Shown: positions 30,420-38,963 of the stretch, piece after piece
Numbering within the stretch: position 1 is the first letter of the stretch
Layout: each line of letters starts with the position of its first letter
Origin: Burkholderiales bacterium
GTDB taxonomy: Bacteria > Pseudomonadota > Gammaproteobacteria > Burkholderiales > Burkholderiaceae_C
Reading direction: 5' to 3'
Assembly: GCA_947453625.1 (NCBI GenBank)
Contig: CANGHK010000049.1
Coordinates: forward strand, 1 to 39,552
DNA length: 39,552 nucleotides
Made by a program: the position numbers and the translations under genes
The notes under the pieces: generated by a model
What the model saw: the letters and a program-made list of their open reading frames with translations, nothing else
What the model was told of the DNA's origin: nothing
Database searches by the model: none

Positions 30420-32486
30420 ATGACCAACCCGCTGCTCTCGCCCGCCGAACTGCCCGAATTTGCCGCCTTCCAGCCCGACCAGGTCACGCCGGCGCTCGAC
30501 CTGCTGCTGCCTGCCGCCGAGGCAGCGCTCGAGCGCGCCGTCAGCGCCGACGTGGCCGCCGACTACGAGGCGCTGTCGGCCGTGCTGGACGTGCCGCTGG
30601 AGCGCCTGTCGCGCGCCTGGGGCACGGTGGGCCACCTCAATGCGGTGGCCAATACGCCCGCGCTGCGCGATGCCTACAACCAGAACCTGGGCCGCATCAC
30701 CGAGTTCCACACCCGGCTCGGCGCCGACGAGCGCCTGTACGCCAAGTACAAGGCGGTGGCGGCCCACGCGCAGGCCAGCCCGCTGGCGCCGGCAAGAGCC
30801 CAGGCGCTGGCCCATGCGATGCGCGACTTCGTGCTGTCCGGGGCCGAGTTGCAAGGCCAGGCCAAGCAGCGCTTTGGCGTGCTGCAGGAGCGCATGGCCG
30901 AGCTCGGCCAGCAGTTCAGCGAGCATGTGCTCGACGCCACCGACGGCTTCACGCTGATGGCCACGCCGGCGCAGATGGCCGGCGTGCCGGCCGACGTGCT
31001 GCAGCAGACGCGCGAGGCCGCTGCCGCCGAGGGCCACGACGGCCACAAGCTGACGCTGCACATGCCGGTCTATCTGCCGGTGATGCAGTACGCGACCGAC
31101 CGCGGCTTGCGAGAACAACTCTACCGCGCCTATGCCACAAGGGCCAGCGAGTTCGGCCCGGCCGAACGCGACAACAGCGCGCTCATAGTCGAGTTGCTGC
31201 AACTGCGTGCCGAGGAGGCGGCACTGCTGGGCCACGCCAGCTACGGCGACTTGTCGCTGGTGCCCAAGATGGCCGAGTCGCCCGAGCAGGTCGGCCGCTT
31301 TCTGCGCGATCTGGCCCAGCGCGCACGGCCGCATGCCGAGCGCGACCTGGCCGAGTTACGGGAGTTTGCCGCCCAGAGCCTGGGGCTGCCCGACCTGCAG
31401 GCCTGGGACCTGGCGTTCGCCTCGGAAAAGCTCAAGGAATCACGCTATGCCTTCAGCGAGCAGGAGGTCAAGCAGTACTTCACCGAGCCCAAAGTGCTGG
31501 AGGGCTTGTTCCACATCGCCGAGACCTTGTTCGGGGTGCGCATCCGCCCCGACCAGGCCGAGGTCTGGCACGACAGCGCGCGCTTCTTCGTCATCGAACG
31601 CGATCAGACTGACGGCAGCGAACAGGGCTCGACAGACCGCGAGCCAGAACGGGTCGGCCAGTTCTACCTCGACCCTTACGCCCGGCCCGGCAAGCGCCCT
31701 GGCGCCTGGATGGACGGCGTGCGCGGGCGCTGGAACCGGCCCGATACCCCGGACGCCGAGGTGCAGACCCCGGTGGCTCACCTGGTGTGCAACTTCGCCG
31801 CGCCGGTCGGCGACAAGCCCGCGCTACTGACCCACGACGACGTGATCACCTTGTTCCACGAGTTCGGCCATGGCCTGCACCACCTGCTGACCCGGGTCGA
31901 CGAGTTGGCGGTGGCCGGCATCTCCGGCGTCGAATGGGACGCGGTGGAGTTGCCCAGCCAGTTCATGGAGAACTTCTGCTGGGAATGGAGCGTGTTGTCG
32001 CGCCTGACAGCCCATGTCGACACGGGCGAGCCGCTGCCGCGCGCGCTGTTCGATCGGATGATGGCGGCTCGCAACTTCCAATGCGGCCTGCAGACGCTGC
32101 GCCAGATCGAGTTCTCGCTGATCGACATGCGGCTGCACACCGAGCCCGACGCGGCCGCTCGGGTACAGGCGGTTGTCGACGAGGTGCGGGCCGAGGTGGC
32201 CGTCAACCCGCCGCCGGCGTTCAACCGCTTTCAGCACAGTTTTTCTCACATCTTTGCCGGCGGTTACTCGGCAGGCTACTACAGCTACAAGTGGGCCGAG
32301 GTACTCTCTGCCGATGCATTTGCGGCCTTCGAGGAACAAGGTGTTTTCAACCCCGAGGTGGGGCAACGCTTCAGGCGCGAGATCCTCGAGGCCGGCGGCG
32401 CCCGGCCGGCGATGGACAGCTTCAAGGCCTTCCGCGGCCGCGAGCCACAGATCGACGCGCTGCTCAGGCACCAGGGCATGGCCTGA
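30420..32486 (+). CDS. prlC: M3 family oligopeptidase A
   Basis: 688-residue cytosolic zinc metallopeptidase of the thimet/oligopeptidase A family, degrading short peptides, including cleaved signal peptides. The zinc motif HEFGHGLHH begins at His480 (HExxH) and the third ligand Glu is in the downstream SGVEWDAVELPSQFMENF segment. NRFQHSFSHIFAGGYSAGYYSYKWAE (split, near the C-terminus) is also typical, with substrate-binding His and Tyr residues. Length matches E. coli OpdA (680). It follows folD by 33 bp and probably shares its transcript. A 30-bp gap containing the palindrome GCCCGCGGGC leads to the next gene. Confidence 0.96.
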   Translation: MTNPLLSPAELPEFAAFQPDQVTPALDLLLPAAEAALERAVSADVAADYEALSAVLDVPLERLSRAWGTVGHLNAVANTPALRDAYNQNLGRITEFHTRLGADERLYAKYKAVAAHAQASPLAPARAQALAHAMRDFVLSGAELQGQAKQRFGVLQERMAELGQQFSEHVLDATDGFTLMATPAQMAGVPADVLQQTREAAAAEGHDGHKLTLHMPVYLPVMQYATDRGLREQLYRAYATRASEFGPAERDNSALIVELLQLRAEEAALLGHASYGDLSLVPKMAESPEQVGRFLRDLAQRARPHAERDLAELREFAAQSLGLPDLQAWDLAFASEKLKESRYAFSEQEVKQYFTEPKVLEGLFHIAETLFGVRIRPDQAEVWHDSARFFVIERDQTDGSEQGSTDREPERVGQFYLDPYARPGKRPGAWMDGVRGRWNRPDTPDAEVQTPVAHLVCNFAAPVGDKPALLTHDDVITLFHEFGHGLHHLLTRVDELAVAGISGVEWDAVELPSQFMENFCWEWSVLSRLTAHVDTGEPLPRALFDRMMAARNFQCGLQTLRQIEFSLIDMRLHTEPDAAARVQAVVDEVRAEVAVNPPPAFNRFQHSFSHIFAGGYSAGYYSYKWAEVLSADAFAAFEEQGVFNPEVGQRFRREILEAGGARPAMDSFKAFRGREPQIDALLRHQGMA

Positions 32487-32516
32487 GCCCGCGGGCCTGA
32501 GCGGCGGGAAGGGGCG

Positions 32517-33167
32517 ATGACGTCGCGCCTTTCCAGGCCGGTCTCGCGGCAAGTCGAGTGGGCAGCGCAGGTGATGCTGCTCGGGATGCTCGGATGGGTC
32601 GCTGCCGGCACGGCACTGGCGCAGTTCAAGGTGGTGGGGCCGGACGGCAGGGTCACCTACACCGACCGGCCGCAGGCCGAGCCGGGCGGTCAGGTGCAGC
32701 CACTGCGGCGCGACGCCGGGCCGGCCGCGCCGATCGCGACCACCGTGGTCTTGCCGGCCGAGTTGCGGCCGCTGGTGGCCCGATTCCCCGTCACGCTCTA
32801 CAGCAGCGCGGACTGCCCGGCCTGCGAGTTGGGCCGCTCGCTGCTGCAGCAGCGCGGCGTGCCGTTCAGCGAGCGCCTGGTCGGCAGCGACGACGACATT
32901 GCGGCGCTGCAGCGCCTGACGTCCGGCCGCACCGTGCCCGCCCTGACGGTGGGCGGCCAGGCGCTGCGCGGCTTCCAGGAGACCGATTGGCAGGCCACGC
33001 TGGACCTCGCGGGCTACCCGCGCGAATCCCGGCTGCCGCGCGGCTACCTGGGGCCGGCGCCCGCGCCGCTGGTGGCCCGCAGCACGCCGACGGCAGCCGA
33101 ACGCGCCGCACCCGCGGCCGAGCCCGCGCAGGTGAGCGAGCCCGCGGCGTCGGGCATCCGGTTCTGA
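32517..33167 (+). CDS. Exported DUF4124/glutaredoxin-like protein
   Basis: 216-residue protein with an N-terminal export signal (hydrophobic core about residues 18-34, likely cleavage after GTALA). A DUF4124-like stretch (QFKVVGPDGRVTYTDRP, about 36-52) comes next, then a glutaredoxin-like thioredoxin fold with CPAC (Cys100, Cys103) in VTLYSSADCPACELGRSLL and the cis-Pro motif GRTVPALTVGG. The tail is Ala/Pro rich. The likely role is thiol redox work in the periplasm, though no partner is nearby. This DUF4124 plus glutaredoxin architecture recurs in Burkholderiales, as I recall. It is 30 bp after the oligopeptidase and ends 15 bp from the converging MFS gene. Confidence 0.87.
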   Translation: MTSRLSRPVSRQVEWAAQVMLLGMLGWVAAGTALAQFKVVGPDGRVTYTDRPQAEPGGQVQPLRRDAGPAAPIATTVVLPAELRPLVARFPVTLYSSADCPACELGRSLLQQRGVPFSERLVGSDDDIAALQRLTSGRTVPALTVGGQALRGFQETDWQATLDLAGYPRESRLPRGYLGPAPAPLVARSTPTAAERAAPAAEPAQVSEPAASGIRF

Positions 33168-33182
33168 CCCGGGCTCGGCGGC

Positions 33183-34424
33183 TCAAGGGCCCGGGGGTGC
33201 GGGAGCGAACAGGCGCTGCAAGCCCTTGGCCGCCCAGCTGCCCCCGCCCACTGCCGCCCCCATCAGCCAGAACAGCACGCCAGGCCCCAGCGCGGTGCCG
33301 GCCAGACCGAAGGCCAGCGGCATCACGCTGCTCGAGAAATTGATCGCCATCGAGCGAAAGGCAATCGCTTCGCCGTGCCGGTGCACCGGCGTCAGATGGT
33401 GCAGCGTGCTCATGATCATCGGCTGCACCGCACCCAGCGTCAGCCCCAGCAGCAGCGCGCAGCCGCCCATCAGCCAGGGCGTGGCGGCAAAAGGGTAGAT
33501 CGCGAACACCGCGCCGGTCAGCAGCATCGCGGTGCGCAGCACCGCCACCTCGCTCAGCCGATGCGCCAGCAGCGGGATCGCGAAGCGCACCGCCGTCACC
33601 GCGGCGGTGAAGATGCCCAGCACCAGGCCGATGGTCGACGCGCTGTAGCCACGGGAATGGCCCAGCACCGGCACCGCGAAGCTGTGCACGTCCCAGCTCG
33701 CCGACAACAGCCAGTTGACGAACAGCAGGCGCTTGAGCCCGGGCGTGGCGAGCAGGTCCCAACGGCTGCTGCCCGGCGCGCGGCGCGGCGCGTCCAGCGG
33801 CCCGACCTGCGCCGGCACTCCGCGCGCGACCAGCAGCGACAGCAGCGGCATCGCCATCAGCAGCGCATAGGCCGCACCAAAACCGGCGGCGTCTATCATC
33901 AGGCCGGCCGTCACCGGCCCCACCACATTCGCCAGCGACGGTGCCATGCCGAGCCAGCTGAAGACGCGCAGCCGCTCGGTGGAACTGCTGACCATCTGGC
34001 CGGCAGAGCGCTGGATCGCGATCAGGCCGACATTGGTGCCCACGCCCGAGGCCGCCGCGCCAACACAGTTCAGGCCGAACTGCCAGCCCCCAGTCAACCA
34101 GCAGCCCAGCAGCGCGCAAGCCACGCCCAGCACCGTGCAGCCCACCGCCACCCGCAGCGGGCGGTGGTAGCCATGGCGGTCGGCCATCCGGCCGGCACCC
34201 ATCGCCGTCAGCACCGGCAGCGCGGCAAACAAGGCCAGCAACACGCCCACCGCCCAGGCGCTGTAACCCGCCTGCAGCGCCTGCAGCGGCGCGGCCATGC
34301 GCTGGCCCGCCATCGCGCCGTGCAGCGCGATCTGGCCGACGATCAGCAGCGGCAGCACCTGGGCGACGGTGCCCGGCCCGGGCGCCGCAGCGCCGGCCTC
34401 AGGCGGCGACGGGGAGCTGGCCAC
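33183..34424 (-). CDS. MFS transporter
   Basis: 413-residue major facilitator superfamily permease with about 12 hydrophobic helices. The MFS motif A-like loop GAGRMADRHGYHRPLRVA lies near residues 76-93, after transmembrane helix 2. The substrate cannot be predicted. The only start giving the whole first helix is GTG 34424, 5 bp after the rmuC stop codon. The first 20 residues are Ser/Pro/Ala rich. An internal GTG or the ATG at residue 39 would cut into helix 1. It probably shares a transcript with rmuC, with no functional link evident. Confidence 0.85.
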   Translation of the reverse strand: MASSPSPPEAGAAAPGPGTVAQVLPLLIVGQIALHGAMAGQRMAAPLQALQAGYSAWAVGVLLALFAALPVLTAMGAGRMADRHGYHRPLRVAVGCTVLGVACALLGCWLTGGWQFGLNCVGAAASGVGTNVGLIAIQRSAGQMVSSSTERLRVFSWLGMAPSLANVVGPVTAGLMIDAAGFGAAYALLMAMPLLSLLVARGVPAQVGPLDAPRRAPGSSRWDLLATPGLKRLLFVNWLLSASWDVHSFAVPVLGHSRGYSASTIGLVLGIFTAAVTAVRFAIPLLAHRLSEVAVLRTAMLLTGAVFAIYPFAATPWLMGGCALLLGLTLGAVQPMIMSTLHHLTPVHRHGEAIAFRSMAINFSSSVMPLAFGLAGTALGPGVLFWLMGAAVGGGSWAAKGLQRLFAPAPPGP

Positions 34425-34429
34425 CGCCG

Positions 34430-36025
34430 TCAGGACCCGGCGCCGGTGCGCGACGCGCCGTGACCGAGCGCGGCGCTGGTCGCCAGGTCGGCCGCATCGG
34501 CCGCATCGGCCTCATCGGCCCTGCTGGCTTCCTCCGGCGACAGGCCGGGCAGCAACTGGCGCACCCGGTGCTCGGGCAATGATTCCACATCGCGCAGCGT
34601 GCGCACCATCGCCCGGGTGCGCACGCCGGCCGCGTCTATCGTGTTGCTGGCCTCGTCGAGCTTCTTCTTGGTGCGGGCCAGCACCTCGCCGAACTTGCCG
34701 AACTCGGTCTTGACCGCGCCCAGCACCTGCCAGACCTCGGCGCTGCGCTGCTCCAGCGCCAGCGTGCGGAAGCCCATTTGAAGGCTGGTCAGCGTGGCCA
34801 GCAGCGTGGTCGGGCCGGCCAGCGTGATGCGCTGCTCGCGTTGCAGCGCCTCGACCAGACCGGGCCGGCGCAGCGCTTCGGCATACAGGCTCTCGGTCGG
34901 CAGAAACAGGATCGCGAAGTCGGTGGTGTGGGGCGCGGCGATGTATTTCTCGCGGATGCTGCGGGCCTCGGCCTTGAGCCGGGTCTCCAGGGCCTTGGCC
35001 GCGGCTTCGACCGCTGGCGCATCGGCGCGCTCCTGGGCGTCGAGCATGCGCTCGTAGTCCTCGCGCGGAAACTTGGCGTCTATGGGCAGCCACAGCGGAG
35101 CAGCGCTGCCGTGGCCGCCACCCGCGCCCTGGCGGCCGGGCAGGCGGATCGCGAACTCGACCCGCGCGCCGCTGCCAGGCACGGTCTCGACGTTGGCGGC
35201 GTATTGTTCGGGCGTGAGCACCTGTTCCAGCAGGCCGGCGAGCTGTACCTCGCCGTAGATGCCGCGGCTCTTGACGTTGGTCAGCACGCGGTTGAGCGAG
35301 CCGACATCGCGCGCCAGCGCCTGCATCTCGCCCAGTCCCTGGTGCACCTGCTCCAGCCGCTCGGCCACCTGCTTGAAGCGCTCGCCCAGGCGCAGCTCGA
35401 GCGTGGCATGCAGTTTCTCGTCGACCGTCGCGCGCATCTGGTCGAGCTTGGCCTCGTTGCCCTGCTGCAGCGCGGTCAATCGGCCTTCCACCGTCTGGCG
35501 CACCTCGGCCAGCCGGCGCTCGTTGGCCTCGCTCAGCGCCTTGAGTTGCTCGGACAGCGCACTGCCGAAACGCTGCAAGCCCTCGGCGCTGCTGTCGGCA
35601 TGGCGGCGCAGCGCGCCGTCCTGCGCCTCGCGCGCGACCTGGCCTTGCTGCACCAGTTGGGCAGTGGCCTGCTGCAGCGAGTCGCTGACCTGCTGCTGCA
35701 TCGCCGTGAGCTGGGCGCGGAAGGCGTCGATCTGCCCGTTCTGGGTCCGCGCCACGTCGCCACTCTGGGCCATCAGCGTGCGCTGGAACAGCGTGATCGA
35801 GGCCGCCAGTTCCTGCCGGGTGGCGCGGGCGCTGTCCTGCAGTTCGCTGCGCTGCTCCCTGGCCAGCCGCTCGGCCTGCTCACGCTGGGCGTCGGCCAGG
35901 CCCTGGATCGCATCGGCCAGAGCCGGCGGCAAGGTCGCCGACTCGGCAGCGGAACGACGCAGCACCAGCCAGCCCACGCCCACCGCATTGAGAACCAGCA
36001 CGCCCCACCACCACCATTCGACCAT
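34430..36025 (-). CDS. rmuC: DNA recombination protein RmuC
   Basis: 531-residue RmuC family protein. One N-terminal membrane helix (about residues 5-23, after VEWWWW) is followed by a long coiled-coil region rich in Gln/Glu/Arg (about 40-230), then the RmuC nuclease-like domain: KSRGIYGEVQLAGLLEQVL, EFAIRLPG, LPIDAKFPREDYERML (near 315-330) and IAAPHTTDFAILFLPTESLYAE (split), all typical. In E. coli it limits inversions at short inverted repeats. The C-terminus contains a 9-bp DNA tandem repeat coding for Ala/Asp-rich sequence. ATG 36025 is the first in frame. A pair of hairpins separates it from iorB upstream. Confidence 0.94.
   Translation of the reverse strand: MVEWWWWGVLVLNAVGVGWLVLRRSAAESATLPPALADAIQGLADAQREQAERLAREQRSELQDSARATRQELAASITLFQRTLMAQSGDVARTQNGQIDAFRAQLTAMQQQVSDSLQQATAQLVQQGQVAREAQDGALRRHADSSAEGLQRFGSALSEQLKALSEANERRLAEVRQTVEGRLTALQQGNEAKLDQMRATVDEKLHATLELRLGERFKQVAERLEQVHQGLGEMQALARDVGSLNRVLTNVKSRGIYGEVQLAGLLEQVLTPEQYAANVETVPGSGARVEFAIRLPGRQGAGGGHGSAAPLWLPIDAKFPREDYERMLDAQERADAPAVEAAAKALETRLKAEARSIREKYIAAPHTTDFAILFLPTESLYAEALRRPGLVEALQREQRITLAGPTTLLATLTSLQMGFRTLALEQRSAEVWQVLGAVKTEFGKFGEVLARTKKKLDEASNTIDAAGVRTRAMVRTLRDVESLPEHRVRQLLPGLSPEEASRADEADAADAADLATSAALGHGASRTGAGS
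34488..34520. repeat. 9-bp tandem repeat near the rmuC 3' end
   Basis: TCGGCCGCA is repeated at 34488-34496 and 34497-34505, then as TCGGCCTCA at 34506-34514 and a partial unit to 34520. Read on the minus strand it encodes an acidic/Ala repeat (DEADAADAADL) close to the RmuC C-terminus. Unit length is a multiple of three, so copy changes keep the frame. Confidence 0.8.
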
Positions 36026-36076
36026 CTCGCGATTGTCTCAGGACCGCGCTCAAGACGGCCCGGCCAGAAAGCGCAA

Positions 36077-36138
36077 CGGGCGTGCAGCTTTTCAGCTGCA
36101 CGCCCGCCGCCGGAGACCGGCCTGGCTAGCCGGTCCGG
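36077..36138 (-). terminator. Tandem hairpins between iorB and rmuC
   Basis: A perfect 13-bp stem (CGGGCGTGCAGCT at 36077-36089 with its complement at 36094-36106, loop TTTC) and, beside it, a bulged stem (CCGG/CCGG plus CCGGC/GCCGG, 36110-36138) lie 16 bp past the iorB stop. Neither is followed by a proper T run on the minus strand, so they may terminate iorAB with help or protect the 3' end of its mRNA. They also suggest that rmuC has its own promoter in 36026-36076. Confidence 0.6.
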
Positions 36139-36154
36139 CTGTACATACCTAAGG

Positions 36155-38323
36155 TCAGGCCTGGGCCTTCGCGACGTTTTCAGCGGTGAAGGGCATGCGG
36201 CGAACGCGCTTGCCGGTACCCGCAAACATCGCATTGGCCACCGCCGGGCCGATCAGCGCGGTGGCGGGCTCACCGATGCCACCGGGCTTCTCGGTGCTGG
36301 CCACCAGCACGATGTCGATCTGCGGCGCTTCGTGACCGCGCATGATGCGGTAGGTGTTGAAGTTGGCCTGCTGCACCCGTCCCTTGTCGACCGTGATCTC
36401 GCCCCACAGCGCAGCACTCAGGCCGAAGATGATGCTCGACTGGATCTGCGCCTCGACCGTGTCGGGGTTGACCATCTGGCCCAAGTCGGCCACGACCGTG
36501 ACGCGGTGCACCCGGGGTTCGCCGTCCACCATCGAGATCTCGGCCACCTGCGCCATGTAGGTGTCGTATCCCTCCATCAACGCCACGCCACGGAAGCGGC
36601 CGGCCGCGGCCGGCTGGCCCCAGCCCGACTTCTCGCCAGCCTGCTTGAGCACGTTGAGGAAACGCGGCTGGCCTTGCAGCAAGGCCAGCCGGTAGGCCAG
36701 CGGATCCTGGCCGGCCGCCGCCGCGAGCTCGTCGATGAAGCTCTCGTTGGCGAAAGCGTTCATGTTGTTGCTGACCGCGCGCCAGTAGCCCACGCGCAGG
36801 CCGGCGTCGTGCTTGACCACATCGTGTCGGCTCAGGGGAACGGCGTAGGGCGCGACCGCGGCCTCGGCCATGAACGCATCCGGCGCTTCAGGCGGCAAGC
36901 CGAAGAGTCTGCCCGTTATCGACTGCGAGGCGACCCGGAAAGTCATCGCCATCGGCTTGCCATCGGCGCCCAACGATGCGGCGAGCTGGTGCACCGCCAG
37001 CGGCCGGTAAAAATCGTGCGTCATGTCGTCTTCGCGCGACCACACCAGCTTGACCGGACGCTTGACCGCGTTGCTGATCTGCGCGGCCTGGATGATGAAG
37101 TCGATGTCGATGCGGCGACCAAAACCGCCGCCCAGGAAGGTCGATTGCACCGCCACGTTCTCCGGCTTGATCCCCAGCAACTTGGCCACCGCACCCTGGG
37201 CGGCATCGGGCCATTGGGTCGAGCCGATCAGCAGCACCTTGGCGCCGTCGACATGGGCCGTGAAGTTCATCGGCTCCATCGGCGAATGGGTGACGTTCTG
37301 CGTCAGGTACTCGGCCCGCACCACCTTGGCACCGCGGGCGATGGCCGCGTCGGCGTCGCCCACCGGGGGACGAACCGGGAGCGCGCCCTTGCCTGCCAGC
37401 AGCGCGGCGCGCGTGCCGTCGAACATCGCCTGGGTATTGAGGCCGGCGTTGGCGCCTTCGTCCCACGCAATGACGACGGCGGCTAGCGCCTTACGGGCAC
37501 GCCAGTAGCTGTCGGCCACAACGGCTACCCCGTCGGGGATCTGCACCACGTCGACCACGCCAGGCATGGCCTTGGCCTTGGCGGCGTCGAAGCTCTTGAC
37601 CGTGCCGCCGATCACCGGGCACTGGGCCAGCGCCGCGTACACCATGCCGGGCAACTTGACGTCGATGCCGAACACCGCGCTGCCGTTGACCTTGGCCGGG
37701 GTGTCGAGCCGGGTCGTGCGCTTGCCGACGACGCGGAACTGGCTCGGATCCTTGATCGCCACCTTCTCGGGCGCGGTCAGTTTCGATGCGGCTTCAGCCA
37801 ACTGGCCGTAGCTGGCGACCTTGCCGCCGGGGCCGGTGACGCGGCCATCGATGGCCCGCAGCGTACTGGCATCAACATTCCAGCGTTGGGCGGCCGCGGC
37901 CAGCAGCATCTCGCGCACCTGGGCGCCGGCGATGCGAAGCTTCTCCCAGCCCTCGCGCACCGAGGTCGAGCCACCGGTGAGTTGCAAGCCGAATATCAGC
38001 GCGTTGCCATAGACCTTGCCGGCAGGCGCAAAAGCCACCTTGATCTTCTTGATGTCGACGTTGAGTTCCTCGGCGATCAACATCGGCATCGAGGTGTAGA
38101 CGCCCTGGCCCATCTCGGCACGGGCCGAGATCAGCGTGATGGTGTTGTCGTCGGCGATGTGGACCCAGGCATTGGGCGTGTGCAAGGTGCCCGCGGCCTG
38201 TGCAGGGCCAGCAATGGGCAGGCTCACGCCCACCATCAGGCCGCCGGTAACGGCAGCCGAGCCCTGCATGAAGCGCCGGCGCGAGACCGCGACGGTGTTG
38301 TGGTCAGTGGTGATGTCGGTCAT
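36155..38323 (-). CDS. iorB: Molybdopterin-binding hydroxylase subunit, isoquinoline 1-oxidoreductase beta-like
   Basis: 722-residue large subunit of a xanthine-oxidase-family molybdenum hydroxylase (isoquinoline 1-oxidoreductase beta/aldehyde dehydrogenase type). A Tat signal is clear: SRRRF at residues 14-18, hydrophobic stretch, AQA-A cleavage near 43, so the folded enzyme is probably exported or membrane-bound. Family marks are ARAEMGQGVYT, GGSTSVREGWEKLRIAGAQ, FLGGGFGRRIDIDF, and the C-terminal GGIGEPA holding the catalytic Glu. ATG 38323 has AAGGAGCC upstream; the frame itself runs on to 39166 but is unrelated there. It follows iorA by 11 bp. The substrate is not determinable; N-heterocycles and aldehydes are both possible. 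Confidence 0.92.
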   Translation of the reverse strand: MTDITTDHNTVAVSRRRFMQGSAAVTGGLMVGVSLPIAGPAQAAGTLHTPNAWVHIADDNTITLISARAEMGQGVYTSMPMLIAEELNVDIKKIKVAFAPAGKVYGNALIFGLQLTGGSTSVREGWEKLRIAGAQVREMLLAAAAQRWNVDASTLRAIDGRVTGPGGKVASYGQLAEAASKLTAPEKVAIKDPSQFRVVGKRTTRLDTPAKVNGSAVFGIDVKLPGMVYAALAQCPVIGGTVKSFDAAKAKAMPGVVDVVQIPDGVAVVADSYWRARKALAAVVIAWDEGANAGLNTQAMFDGTRAALLAGKGALPVRPPVGDADAAIARGAKVVRAEYLTQNVTHSPMEPMNFTAHVDGAKVLLIGSTQWPDAAQGAVAKLLGIKPENVAVQSTFLGGGFGRRIDIDFIIQAAQISNAVKRPVKLVWSREDDMTHDFYRPLAVHQLAASLGADGKPMAMTFRVASQSITGRLFGLPPEAPDAFMAEAAVAPYAVPLSRHDVVKHDAGLRVGYWRAVSNNMNAFANESFIDELAAAAGQDPLAYRLALLQGQPRFLNVLKQAGEKSGWGQPAAAGRFRGVALMEGYDTYMAQVAEISMVDGEPRVHRVTVVADLGQMVNPDTVEAQIQSSIIFGLSAALWGEITVDKGRVQQANFNTYRIMRGHEAPQIDIVLVASTEKPGGIGEPATALIGPAVANAMFAGTGKRVRRMPFTAENVAKAQA

Positions 38324-38334
38324 GTTGGGCTCCT

Positions 38335-38805
38335 TCAGGCCTTGGCGCCGCGGATCTCGGCGGCAGCGGTCTTGATAGCGGCGCGAACCCGCACGTAGGT
38401 ACCACAGCGGCAGAGGTTGCCGCTCATGGCCTGGTCGATCTCGCTGTCGTTGGGGTTCTTGTTCTTGGACAGCAGCGCCGCAGCGCTCATCAACTGGCCG
38501 CTCTGGCAGTAGCCGCACTGCGGGACATCGTGCGCGATCCAGGCCTTCTGCAGCGGATGGCTGTTGTTGCGCGACAGGCTCTCGATCGTCGTCACCGACT
38601 TGCCCGCCACCGCCGACAGCGGCGTGCCGCAGGAGCGGATAGGCACGCCGTCCAGGTGCACCGTGCAGGCGCCACAGAGCTGGGCGCCGCAGCCGAACTT
38701 GGTGCCGGTCAGGCCGATCTCGTCGCGGATCACCCACAGCAGCGGGGTATCGGCTTCGCCCTTGGCCTCGACGGCCTTGCCATTGATCTTGAATCGGGTG
38801 CTCAT
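38335..38805 (-). CDS. iorA: (2Fe-2S)-binding subunit of the molybdenum hydroxylase, isoquinoline 1-oxidoreductase alpha-like
   Basis: 156-residue iron-sulfur subunit. The plant-type ferredoxin cluster uses Cys39, Cys44, Cys47 and Cys59 ([18 protein letters not shown]), and the C-terminal helical cluster uses Cys97, Cys100, Cys132 and Cys134 ([16 protein letters not shown]). Together they pass electrons from the molybdenum centre in IorB. It has no signal peptide of its own, so it would be co-exported with the Tat-bearing IorB. ATG 38805 has AAGGAGACAAC just before it. No FAD subunit, cytochrome c partner or XdhC-type maturation factor is present in the window. Confidence 0.93.
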   Translation of the reverse strand: MSTRFKINGKAVEAKGEADTPLLWVIRDEIGLTGTKFGCGAQLCGACTVHLDGVPIRSCGTPLSAVAGKSVTTIESLSRNNSHPLQKAWIAHDVPQCGYCQSGQLMSAAALLSKNKNPNDSEIDQAMSGNLCRCGTYVRVRAAIKTAAAEIRGAKA

Positions 38806-38951
38806 GTTGTCTCCTTGAAAAGGTTGCAGGCGCGCAGCTCGCACTCACGGTGGGCGATCTTGATGCATGCTGCCCGGGCCAGCCGCTAGGCAATACCCGG
38901 CCTGTTGGAGAAGCACACTGCGTCAATTCGGAACTGCGGGACGACGCAGGC

Positions 38952-38963
38952 TCTAATCGGGCC
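38952..38963 (+). promoter_or_regulatory. Candidate -10 element just before the right-edge MFS gene
   Basis: TCTAAT at 38952-38957 matches TATAAT at 5 of 6 positions and ends only 6 nt before the ATG at 38964, which would give a leaderless or nearly leaderless transcript. No convincing -35 box is seen at the usual distance (TTCGGA at 38927 is poor). No Shine-Dalgarno sequence precedes this ATG. Confidence 0.3.
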
